Of a DNA stretch of 64,000 bases, positions 1 to 7,405 are shown in pieces. How positions within the stretch are numbered: the first letter of the stretch is position 1; each line of letters begins with the position of its first letter. Position numbers and translations under genes: made by a program. Source of the DNA: Polyangia bacterium. GTDB taxonomy: Bacteria; Myxococcota_A; Polyangia; Nannocystales; Nannocystaceae. The notes beneath the pieces are model-generated. The model saw nothing but the letters and a program-made list of their open reading frames with translations. It ran no database searches and was not told the DNA's origin. The DNA lies in NCBI GenBank assembly GCA_030429545.1, contig JAUIFF010000001.1, positions 965,599 to 1,029,598 of the forward strand, given 5' to 3'.

Positions 1-3000
1 GGTCCAATCGGTGATGTCGTGGGCTCGCTCGCCCACTACGAAGGCGTGTTGCAGGTCGACCAGGGCCAGGAGGGCGCGATTGGTGACCTCGTGGAGCTGG
101 CCGAAAAGCCAGAACACTCCGAGTCGGCCGCCACGTTGGTGTTGCCGTATCTCGACCGTCGCGGCCGCTACCAGGAGCTTGCGCGGGTGCTCGACGCCCG
201 TGCCCGCCTGGGTAACGACCCGATCGAGCAGGCCGAAGCGCTGCGCCGTTTGGTGCGTGTGCAGTTTGAACGCCTCCACAACGCCGAGGCGAGTTTAGAA
301 GCTGCCAACCGCCTGTCCGAGGTTGTTTCTGTTGATGAACTCGGTCCGGTACTCGAGCAATCCGCCCGTCTTTCGGTGCACCTCGGCCAGGCCGAGGCCC
401 ACATCGATGCCCTGGCTCAGCGTTCACAAAACCCCGACTTGGAACCGCAAGCACGTGTCCTGATGGCCATGTCGGCGGCTGACCTGGCCGAGGAAATCAT
501 GGGTGACAAAGCCCGTGCACTTACACTGTTGGCGCCGCTCGTCGAAAACGAGCTCGCCGATCTCAGCCTGTGCCGTGGGGTCGAACGCCTGGCTCGCAGC
601 CTGGGCGACAAAAAGATGCTGGCCCTGGCCCTGCGTGAGTCGGCACGCCTGAGCATGGGTGAGTCGGGGCAGGCAGACATCCTGGTGCGCCTAGGCGATG
701 CCGAGATGGCGGCCGGCAATGTCATCGATTCGACCAATGCCTACCGCGAAGCACTCGATGCACATGCAGGTTTTGCCGGTGCAGTCGCCGGGCTCGAGCG
801 GATTTTAGACGCCGCTCAAAGTGCCCAAGAACCGCCGGCACGCGAGGTCTTGGATGCCCTTGAACGGGCCTATCAAGACGCCGGCAACAAACCTGGGCTC
901 GCCCGCCTCGCCAAGATTCGGCTCGAAACCGCCGAGGGCAACGAGCTGTTGATTCAGCTCGACAACCTAGGTCGCCTGCTCGACGACGGTGGTGGGCGTC
1001 CACGCGAGGCCCTGGAGGTATGGGGCAACTTGCTGATGCGAGATGCCGAATCCGAAAACGCCTTGCGTCGCGTGGTCGAGCTGTCCGAAGAACGGGCGCT
1101 ACTGTCCGATGCGATCCACTTCATGGCTGCGGCCATCGATGCTGCCCGCGACGGCCAGCGTCCGTGCCTCAACCTGTGCGTTGAAACCACCAAAATCCTA
1201 TTGTCGAAGATCGGTGATTCACGCACGGCCCTGCGGGCACTTGCACCGGCGTTGACCGAAAACCCCGACCATCGCGAGGCCCTCAAGCTACAGGTGATTG
1301 CCAGCCGTGCTGCCGGCGACGCCGAGGCGCTCCACAACGCGTTGGTCCGCCTGGCCCGTGGGTCAGATGCACCCGATGAGGCAGTCGCCCTGTGGCGCGA
1401 GGCTGCCGAGGTTGCCGAGCACCAGCAAAATGCCGACCGGATGCGGGAAGACTTGGAGCAGTTGCTCGAGCTCGATGAGACCGACGAAACTGCGTGGCAC
1501 AAGTGGCTCGAGGTGTTGGCCAACCTGCAGCGATTTGACGAGTTGGCCGATGGCCTCGGCCGCCGGGCAATGATCACGTCGAATGACGAGGAGCGCCACA
1601 TCCTGCGGCACCACCTCGCCCGGCTGCTCGTCGATCCGCTCGATCGTGTCGACGAAGCCGTCAACACCTACCACGACATGTTGGGGGCCAAACCCGACGA
1701 TGCTGTGGCCCTTGGAGAGCTCGAAGAGTTGCTCAAACGGCATGAGCGTTGGACCGACGTCCGCGACGTGCTCGAGCGTAAGGCCGAGTTGCTGACCGGT
1801 GATGACCGGGTCGCAGTTCTCGAGGAACTCGCCACCTTGGTCGCTACCAACCTCGAAGACCCGACCAGCGCGATCGAGATTCACCATCGGATCCTGGCTG
1901 AAAGTCCAGGTCACGCCCAGAGCTTCACCGCCCTCGAAGCCCTGCTTGGTGACGCCGAACAGTGGCACGAGCTTTCGGAGCTCATCGACAATCGCCTGCG
2001 CCAGCTGGTCGATGTCGCCGGTGAATCCGAAGCCGCCGCAACCGAGTATCAGGCGCGGACGCTGCAACTCGCCGAGTTGTTTGCCGAGCGTCTAGGTGAG
2101 GCAGAGCGTGCACGCGAGCTGCTGACCACGGCCCTGGCAAACGAACCGGAGAATGTCGCGGTGCTGCTGTCGATGGCCCGGGTGCAGGACCTGACAGGCG
2201 ACGTCGAGGCCATGGCGGAGACGCTCAACCGAGCTGCAGCCCTCGACCCACAGGGTGAACTGGGCGCAGAGCTCCAGGTGCGTTTGGCCTCGCTGGCCGA
2301 GTCGTCAGAGCGCCGGCGCGAGCACCTCGAAGCTGCGTTGCATCTACATCCTTCTCACCTCGAAGCTGCCCGGTCGCTGCTCGACCTCAGCCGTGAGGAG
2401 GAATACTGGGAGCAGGTTGCGTACCTCCTCGCCGTCGTCGGTCAGTTCGAGGAAGATCCGGCTGCACGCCGCAAACTCGAACTCGAACGCGCCGACATCC
2501 TGGCCCATCGCCTAGGAGAGCTCGACCAAGCCCTCGAAGTGCTCGCGCCGATCTACGAGGAGGTTCAGGACGATGCCGAGGTCAACCGACGCATCGCCGA
2601 TGCCCTGTTTGCCAGCCAGCGCTACGAAGAGGCTGCCGGCATGTACGAGTGGTTGGCCGAGGTCACCGCAGCCGCGACCAAACGCGACAAGACGCTTGGG
2701 CATTACCTCACCCGGCTCGCCCGCATCGAGCTCGACCGCGAAGAGGTCGACAACGACGCGTGCCTAGAGAAACTCAAGAAAGCCTACCGGATCGACACCA
2801 CCAACGCGGAAACCCTGATTGTCTTGGCCGAGCTGCACTCGACCATGGGCAACTGGAAAGATGCACTCAAACTGTCGCGGGCGATGTTGCTGCAAAACGT
2901 CGACCAATCCGGATTGATGCGGCGTGGCGATATCTACATCCGCTTGGCGAACGCCCACATTGCCCTCGAAGAGGTCAACAAGGCCAAGTCGATGCTGCGC

Positions 3001-3069
3001 CGCGGCAAACAAGAGGATCCGGAGCATCCGGAAATCGGGGCTCTGCTCGAGCAACTCAACCAGAGCTAG
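1..3069 (+). CDS. Large TPR-repeat protein, 5' end outside window
   Basis: The reading frame is open from the first base, so the N-terminus lies upstream; the GTG at 19 is only an internal codon. About 1,022 residues are present. They are almost entirely helical TPR-like repeats (Ala/Leu/Glu-rich, recurring patterns such as AEALRRLVRVQFE and NPDHREALKLQVIA spaced by about 34-40 residues). There is no catalytic motif, signal peptide or membrane segment in the visible part. Very long TPR scaffold proteins are common in myxobacteria. The role is probably protein-protein interaction, but partner and location cannot be seen. The gene ends in a strong terminator. One copy of the iterated palindrome lies in frame at 759 and another at 2339. 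Confidence 0.85.
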   Translation, partial: GPIGDVVGSLAHYEGVLQVDQGQEGAIGDLVELAEKPEHSESAATLVLPYLDRRGRYQELARVLDARARLGNDPIEQAEALRRLVRVQFERLHNAEASLEAANRLSEVVSVDELGPVLEQSARLSVHLGQAEAHIDALAQRSQNPDLEPQARVLMAMSAADLAEEIMGDKARALTLLAPLVENELADLSLCRGVERLARSLGDKKMLALALRESARLSMGESGQADILVRLGDAEMAAGNVIDSTNAYREALDAHAGFAGAVAGLERILDAAQSAQEPPAREVLDALERAYQDAGNKPGLARLAKIRLETAEGNELLIQLDNLGRLLDDGGGRPREALEVWGNLLMRDAESENALRRVVELSEERALLSDAIHFMAAAIDAARDGQRPCLNLCVETTKILLSKIGDSRTALRALAPALTENPDHREALKLQVIASRAAGDAEALHNALVRLARGSDAPDEAVALWREAAEVAEHQQNADRMREDLEQLLELDETDETAWHKWLEVLANLQRFDELADGLGRRAMITSNDEERHILRHHLARLLVDPLDRVDEAVNTYHDMLGAKPDDAVALGELEELLKRHERWTDVRDVLERKAELLTGDDRVAVLEELATLVATNLEDPTSAIEIHHRILAESPGHAQSFTALEALLGDAEQWHELSELIDNRLRQLVDVAGESEAAATEYQARTLQLAELFAERLGEAERARELLTTALANEPENVAVLLSMARVQDLTGDVEAMAETLNRAAALDPQGELGAELQVRLASLAESSERRREHLEAALHLHPSHLEAARSLLDLSREEEYWEQVAYLLAVVGQFEEDPAARRKLELERADILAHRLGELDQALEVLAPIYEEVQDDAEVNRRIADALFASQRYEEAAGMYEWLAEVTAAATKRDKTLGHYLTRLARIELDREEVDNDACLEKLKKAYRIDTTNAETLIVLAELHSTMGNWKDALKLSRAMLLQNVDQSGLMRRGDIYIRLANAHIALEEVNKAKSMLRRGKQEDPEHPEIGALLEQLNQS

Positions 3070-3089
3070 CTTCCGCCTAGCAGCCACAC

Positions 3090-3116
3090 AACGCGGGACT
3101 TCGGTCCCGCGTTTGT
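3090..3116 (+). terminator. Intrinsic terminator of the TPR gene
   Basis: A ten-base perfect stem (3090-3099 with 3104-3113) closes a TTCG tetraloop and runs into a T-rich stretch (GTTTGTATT). It lies about 20 bases after the stop codon at 3069. Confidence 0.85.
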
Positions 3117-3317
3117 ATTGGTTGTCGGCGCTTGCATGGGGCAGGGTGCCGGTTCGTGACACTCGTGTCGGCAGGCCGCCCGTATACGCCGAGAAACCGC
3201 GGGCCAACCACAACGAACGTGAAACTGTCGGGTACCCAGGATTGTTGATGATACATCTAGGTTGGGTAGTCCTCGCCGAAATATTCGTTGTACAAGCAAG
3301 CGCATTGGCTGAACCAA

Positions 3318-3347
3318 ATAAAAACCGGGCACCAAGGCCCGGCTTTT
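3318..3347 (-). terminator. Intrinsic terminator of the MopE-like lipoprotein gene
   Basis: The stem CCGGGC (3325-3330) pairs with GCCCGG (3337-3342). On the minus strand it is followed by TTTTTAT. It lies 20 bases beyond the minus-strand stop at 3367. A CTTTTG on the plus side may let it work weakly in both directions. The rest of the 3070-3366 gap shows nothing else that I recognise. Confidence 0.75.
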
Positions 3348-3366
3348 GCTTGCGGTTTTGCTCGGC

Positions 3367-4194
3367 TTATTTTTTGAGAGGTTGGCCGCCGCCGCCACCC
3401 TGACCTGAACCGCCGCCCTGGGCCTGCTTGGCCTTGAGCTTGGCAGCCTCGTCGGGGGTGAGGCAGTTGTTGTCGACCTTGCCGTCGCAGTCGTCGTCTT
3501 TTTGATTGCAGATTTCGATGTCTGGCTGGAAGTTCTGGACACACTGGACGCGACCACCGGTGCACTGCATCACGCCTGGACCACACACGCCGGGCATCCC
3601 GGTGGAGCAGGCCTGGCCGGTGTTGGCGGTGATGTTGTCGTCGATTTTGCCGTTGCAGTCGTTGTCGATGCCGTCGCAGATCTCGGGTTTGCGGGGGGGC
3701 GGCGGTGCATCGCACTCGGCTTTGGTGCCGTCTTTGGCGCAGTGCCACACACCTTGGGTCTTGCAGCTGCCGGTACCGATGAAACAGATCGCGCCGTCGC
3801 GCTCAAAACCGTTGTCGATGATGCCGTCGCAGTCGTCGTCCTTGCGGTTACAACTTTCTTGGCGCGGCACAACCATGTTGTTGCAGCTGCCCCACTGTGC
3901 CTGCTCGTTGCACTGGTGGGTGCCGGTCTTGCATTCGCCACGGCCTTGCGTGCCGTCGGGACCTTCGTAGCAGGGAGCCTCGGCGCCAGGCTTACATTGG
4001 GCCTTGGGGCCTCCACCCGCGTTGTTGAGCTCATCGAGTAGTTTTTGCCGCTCGAGGTTTGCGTCGGTGCCAGTGCAAGCTCCGAGGATGCCGCCACCTG
4101 CAAACCCGAGCACGAGGGCGACCAACAGACCCGACGGGCCGCGGTGCCTCGCCTTGGCGGAATGTTGGGGTGCATTTGTCACGGGATTTCCCAT
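3367..4194 (-). CDS. Lipoprotein with MopE-like metal-binding repeats
   Basis: I start it at the ATG at 4194, which gives a long N-region, a hydrophobic stretch and the lipobox LGAC; a GTG at 4209 is possible. The mature part carries three copies of the motif ECxx(K/I)D(D/N)DC(D/N)GxxDN (for example ESCNRKDDDCDGIIDNG), typical of the putative metal-binding repeat named after the secreted copper protein MopE. More Cys pairs lie between the repeats, and a Lys/Gln/Gly-rich tail ends the protein. Such proteins are very common on myxobacterial cell surfaces and are thought to bind Ca or Cu; the ligand here is not known. It is divergent from the LapA-like gene. Confidence 0.8.
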   Translation of the reverse strand: MGNPVTNAPQHSAKARHRGPSGLLVALVLGFAGGGILGACTGTDANLERQKLLDELNNAGGGPKAQCKPGAEAPCYEGPDGTQGRGECKTGTHQCNEQAQWGSCNNMVVPRQESCNRKDDDCDGIIDNGFERDGAICFIGTGSCKTQGVWHCAKDGTKAECDAPPPPRKPEICDGIDNDCNGKIDDNITANTGQACSTGMPGVCGPGVMQCTGGRVQCVQNFQPDIEICNQKDDDCDGKVDNNCLTPDEAAKLKAKQAQGGGSGQGGGGGQPLKK

Positions 4195-4233
4195 GGCCCA
4201 AGCATACACCTGTTGTTATATTCCGCGAACTAC

Positions 4234-4689
4234 GTGTCGGTTCTGGGCAAAGTTTACTTGTTCGTGAGCCTGGGCTTCGTGGTGCTGGGCCTGCTGTGGA
4301 TGTCGATGACCCTGCAGGAAAACACCGCGTGGGTAGAAGTTGTCCTGTGGACCCCGCGTATCGACTTTCTCGAACCCTTCGTGCGCCGCCGGTATGCCGT
4401 CAATGTCTCCGGTTTGCTCGCGGGCTGGGGCGTGGCCATCGGCATCGTCGCGTTTTATGCGATACGCGCACCCTTTCGTATCCGCGACGTCGCACGCACG
4501 CAACGGCGGCTGCGGGAGCTCGAGCGTGAGGTTTTGACCCTGCGAACCTTGCCTTTGCGCCAACAGGAAGAAGACGAAATTCTCGCGGCCCAGGCCCACC
4601 TCGATCGCGGACCTAAAAAGGTGATGACCGAGAAGATGGAGCTCGATGCCAAACGCAAGCGGGCCCAGGAAGCACGTGGCCCGCGATGA
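4234..4689 (+). CDS. LapA-like two-helix membrane protein
   Basis: The frame is open far upstream, but that part overlaps the divergent lipoprotein gene. The GTG at 4234 is the first start that gives a sensible protein of about 151 residues, MSVLGKVYLFVSLGFVVLG onward. A -10-like TATATT sits at 4217-4222, leaving a very short leader. Two membrane helices (about residues 6-25 and 60-80) are followed by a charged coiled coil, the layout of the lipopolysaccharide-assembly LapA family. It overlaps the next gene by four bases (ATGA), and that gene looks like LapB, which supports the call. In E. coli LapA/LapB adjust LpxC turnover and hence LPS level; the same role here is inferred. Confidence 0.6.
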   Translation: MSVLGKVYLFVSLGFVVLGLLWMSMTLQENTAWVEVVLWTPRIDFLEPFVRRRYAVNVSGLLAGWGVAIGIVAFYAIRAPFRIRDVARTQRRLRELEREVLTLRTLPLRQQEEDEILAAQAHLDRGPKKVMTEKMELDAKRKRAQEARGPR

Positions 4690-5852
4690 TGACAGTCCTC
4701 GTTGCGCTCGTGTGCCTGGCGCTAGGGTTTGGCGTGGCCTACTGGCAACTTGCTCCACGCAAGCAGGTCGTTGAGGGGTTCCAGCGACGAAGCCGGGTAC
4801 TCTACGAGATTGCCGAGGGAGATCTCGACAACGTCGCGCACGATTTAGAGCGGATCGCCGAGGCTGAGCCCGGGGACTCCACTGTGTTTTTGGCACTCGC
4901 CGCCCTCGATCGTCGGCGCGGTCGGATCGAACGGGCCAAAGCGATCCATCGCACGATCCTCGCCTCGGCCGAACTCCCCATCGAACAGGAGGTCGCCGGC
5001 TGGGTCGGGCTTGGCCGTGACCTGTTGGCCCAGGGCAATGAGGAAGCTGCGGTTGGAGCCCTGACCCGGGCACAGGGCTTGGCACCGCGATCGGTTGCGA
5101 CGCTCGAGTCATTGGCCAAGGCACTCGAGCAGGCGGGTGCTTGGGAACGGGCCGCGGTCGCCTGGGAGCGGCACGAGAAGTTGGTCGAGGGACGACGTCG
5201 CCGCGAAAGTCGAATCGGGCGCGGCCATGCGATTGCCGGACAGGCCCTGGGCGCACTCAGTGACGGCGACAGTCGCAAGGCCCGAAGGTTGATCGAGCGT
5301 GCCGTCGAGCTCGCACCCGACAGTGGTCACGTGTGGACGGTTAAGGCCCGAGTGGATGCCTCCGTCGGTCAGGCCGTCGACGCACTCGAGTCGTGGCAAC
5401 GGGCCTGGGAACTCGCTCCTGCTGGCGCGCGCTACATCGTCCGCGATGCCTGGGACTGGGCGGTCGGTGAGTCTGCAGTCGATGACATTCTCGAACGGAT
5501 GCTGGCGAGTTTGCGAATGGCCAAAGACCCGCAACTTGTTCTCGCACTTGCCTCGCGGGTGGCACGGCAGCACCCCGACCAGGCAGCCGCCGCGCTCGAA
5601 CGCGTTGGCGAAGTTGCTCCCGAGGCCGTGCTCGCGCTCGTTCGTCTGCGGTTAGGGAGAGGTCAGCGGGACCTTGCGCGAGAGGCCGCCATGCACGAAC
5701 TACGCCCATCTCCGGTGTTTTGCCACGCGTGCGCGACCCCGATGCCGCGGTTTCAATTTCGTTGTCACAGCTGCGGGTCGTGGGACACTGCGGTGACAGT
5801 CGGCTCGCTTGTTATCGACGAAGCTAGCCGCGACACGAAAGCGGTGAAATGA
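4686..5852 (+). CDS. lapB: LapB/YciM-like TPR protein with C-terminal rubredoxin-type zinc ribbon
   Basis: The 388-residue protein has one N-terminal membrane anchor (about residues 3-20), a long TPR region (about 30-330) and a C-terminal metal ribbon with two CxxC pairs (CHAC and CHSC, 13 residues apart). That order and length match LapB (YciM), which links LPS export to FtsH-dependent LpxC degradation. It is translationally coupled to the LapA-like gene before it and overlaps the transporter gene after it by four bases, so the three are one transcript. The anchor plus ribbon is the best evidence; TPRs alone would not justify the name. Confidence 0.75.
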   Translation: MMTVLVALVCLALGFGVAYWQLAPRKQVVEGFQRRSRVLYEIAEGDLDNVAHDLERIAEAEPGDSTVFLALAALDRRRGRIERAKAIHRTILASAELPIEQEVAGWVGLGRDLLAQGNEEAAVGALTRAQGLAPRSVATLESLAKALEQAGAWERAAVAWERHEKLVEGRRRRESRIGRGHAIAGQALGALSDGDSRKARRLIERAVELAPDSGHVWTVKARVDASVGQAVDALESWQRAWELAPAGARYIVRDAWDWAVGESAVDDILERMLASLRMAKDPQLVLALASRVARQHPDQAAAALERVGEVAPEAVLALVRLRLGRGQRDLAREAAMHELRPSPVFCHACATPMPRFQFRCHSCGSWDTAVTVGSLVIDEASRDTKAVK

Positions 5853-7270
5853 GTCCACGCCAAAAAGACACAGGGCGCCGCAGCGACGGACTGTTTGCCA
5901 GCCTGCGCAAGTTTTCCCGCCTCTGGGGATTTGCCGCGTTCCTCCTGTTCACCATCGTCCTGTTTCGCCAGGTGGTGGTGCCGTTCATCTTTGCATTTGC
6001 ACTGGCCTACATCCTCCAGCCGATCATCAAACGCATGGAGGGAACGATCGGCCGGGTGTCGTCGGTCATCGTCGTCTACGTCGGTGTGTTGGGGGCGATC
6101 GCCGCCTTCATCATGTTGTTTTTGCCGGCGCTCATTGAGGACTTCACGCGGTTGCGAGACGCCGCGCCGAAGATGATCGAGTACGCCGATCAGGAACTTC
6201 TGCCGCGGGCGACCCAATGGCTTTCGGAGTCGTTTGGCAGCCTAGAACCCGAAGCTGCGCCCGAGGTGGCAGCCGGGGCAGGGGATGCAGCCAAGGCCGC
6301 GACCGATGCCGCCGTCGCCAAGGGGCCAGCCTCGCAGGTCGTGGCTCGCCCGTTGCCCGATGGGAGCTGGCAGCTTGACCTCGAAGGTGTGCATCTACAA
6401 GCAGATGAGACTGGTAGCGGCCACTGGACAATTGTCGGTCCGCAACACGAAGCGGCTTCATCTGGCTTAGAGGACACCCTGCGCAAACTTGTGCAGACCA
6501 AGGGTGCCGAGTACACGGGCATGATCTACGAGGTGCTGCGCTCACTTATCGGCGGCATCTCATCGTTTTTGACCAAGTTTGTCATCACCCTCATGCTCGC
6601 GGCCTTCATCCTGATCGACCCGCAGCGGATCTGGAATTTCGTGCGCTCGCTGATTCCCCAGATCTACCGCGAGGACTTCGACACGATCACCAAGGAGATG
6701 GACACCGGGTTGTCCGGGGTGATTCGTGGGCAGCTGCTGATCTGCCTTGTCAACGGTGTGCTCACCTACATCGGCCTGGTGTTGATCGGCATCAAGTACA
6801 GCTTTTTACTCGGGGTCATCGCTGGGGCGTTTAGCCTGATCCCGATCTTCGGCACGATTATTTCGTCGATACCGATCATGGTTGTCGGTCTGGTCTCGAC
6901 CGACGACGGTTCGATTTCCCTGGGCCCACCGCTGCTGATGCTCGCCTGGATCTCCGGGATTCACCTGCTCGAAGCCAACGTGCTCAACCCCAAGATCATT
7001 GGCGATGCGGCCCACATGCACCCGATCATCGTGGTGTTTGCGTTGCTTGCGGGTGAGCAAGTCTTCGGACTGACCGGGGCGCTACTTGCGGTGCCGGCCG
7101 CGAGCATTGTGCAAACGCTCTTCATTTACGCATTGCGGACATCGGCCCTGCGCCGGCAGGTTGACCCGAGTCTGAGCATGGTGGCGAGCCAGCCCGACCT
7201 CGGCGGCCTCAGTATGTCTGCCGAGGTTGCCGAGTCGGTCGACAAGCCTGAAGACGAGACCTCCGCCTAA
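5849..7270 (+). CDS. AI-2E family (PerM/TqsA-type) membrane protein
   Basis: The 473-residue protein has the family's pattern: two N-terminal helices, a long loop, then a block of five or six helices with the signature region SGVIRGQLLICLVNGVLTYI and GAFSLIPIFGTIISSIPIM. The soluble loop between helices (about residues 120-225) is Ala-rich and longer than usual, as if a small extra domain had been inserted. Family members export small molecules or act as Na/H antiporters, so the substrate is not predictable. It overlaps lapB (ATGA). Copies of the iterated palindrome lie in the gene at 5992 and 6390. Confidence 0.8.
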   Translation: MSPRQKDTGRRSDGLFASLRKFSRLWGFAAFLLFTIVLFRQVVVPFIFAFALAYILQPIIKRMEGTIGRVSSVIVVYVGVLGAIAAFIMLFLPALIEDFTRLRDAAPKMIEYADQELLPRATQWLSESFGSLEPEAAPEVAAGAGDAAKAATDAAVAKGPASQVVARPLPDGSWQLDLEGVHLQADETGSGHWTIVGPQHEAASSGLEDTLRKLVQTKGAEYTGMIYEVLRSLIGGISSFLTKFVITLMLAAFILIDPQRIWNFVRSLIPQIYREDFDTITKEMDTGLSGVIRGQLLICLVNGVLTYIGLVLIGIKYSFLLGVIAGAFSLIPIFGTIISSIPIMVVGLVSTDDGSISLGPPLLMLAWISGIHLLEANVLNPKIIGDAAHMHPIIVVFALLAGEQVFGLTGALLAVPAASIVQTLFIYALRTSALRRQVDPSLSMVASQPDLGGLSMSAEVAESVDKPEDETSA

Positions 7271-7311
7271 GCTCGGCCCAGGGGGTGGGCGGCGGCTACC
7301 CCGTGGTGTTT

Positions 7312-7321
7312 TGTATGTACA
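7312..7321. repeat. Iterated palindrome TGYANNTRCA, intergenic copy
   Basis: TGTATGTACA in the 135-base space before polA. The symmetry extends to 16 bases (TTTTGTA, TG, TACAAAA). It is one of nine intergenic copies of the motif in the window. Confidence 0.8.
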
Positions 7322-7405
7322 AAAAGTTGGCGGCGACACGGTCGTGGACCCACGCATGTCGACGGCCATAGCCCGCGTGAACCCGCCCGTGGTAGAACGC
7401 GAGCC

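Noticed and set aside
7312-7321. Reading the palindrome as an operator of a known regulator (LexA, NrdR, GntR type)
   Set aside because: Most copies are deep inside genes of unrelated function, and the motif matches none of the boxes I know for these regulators.
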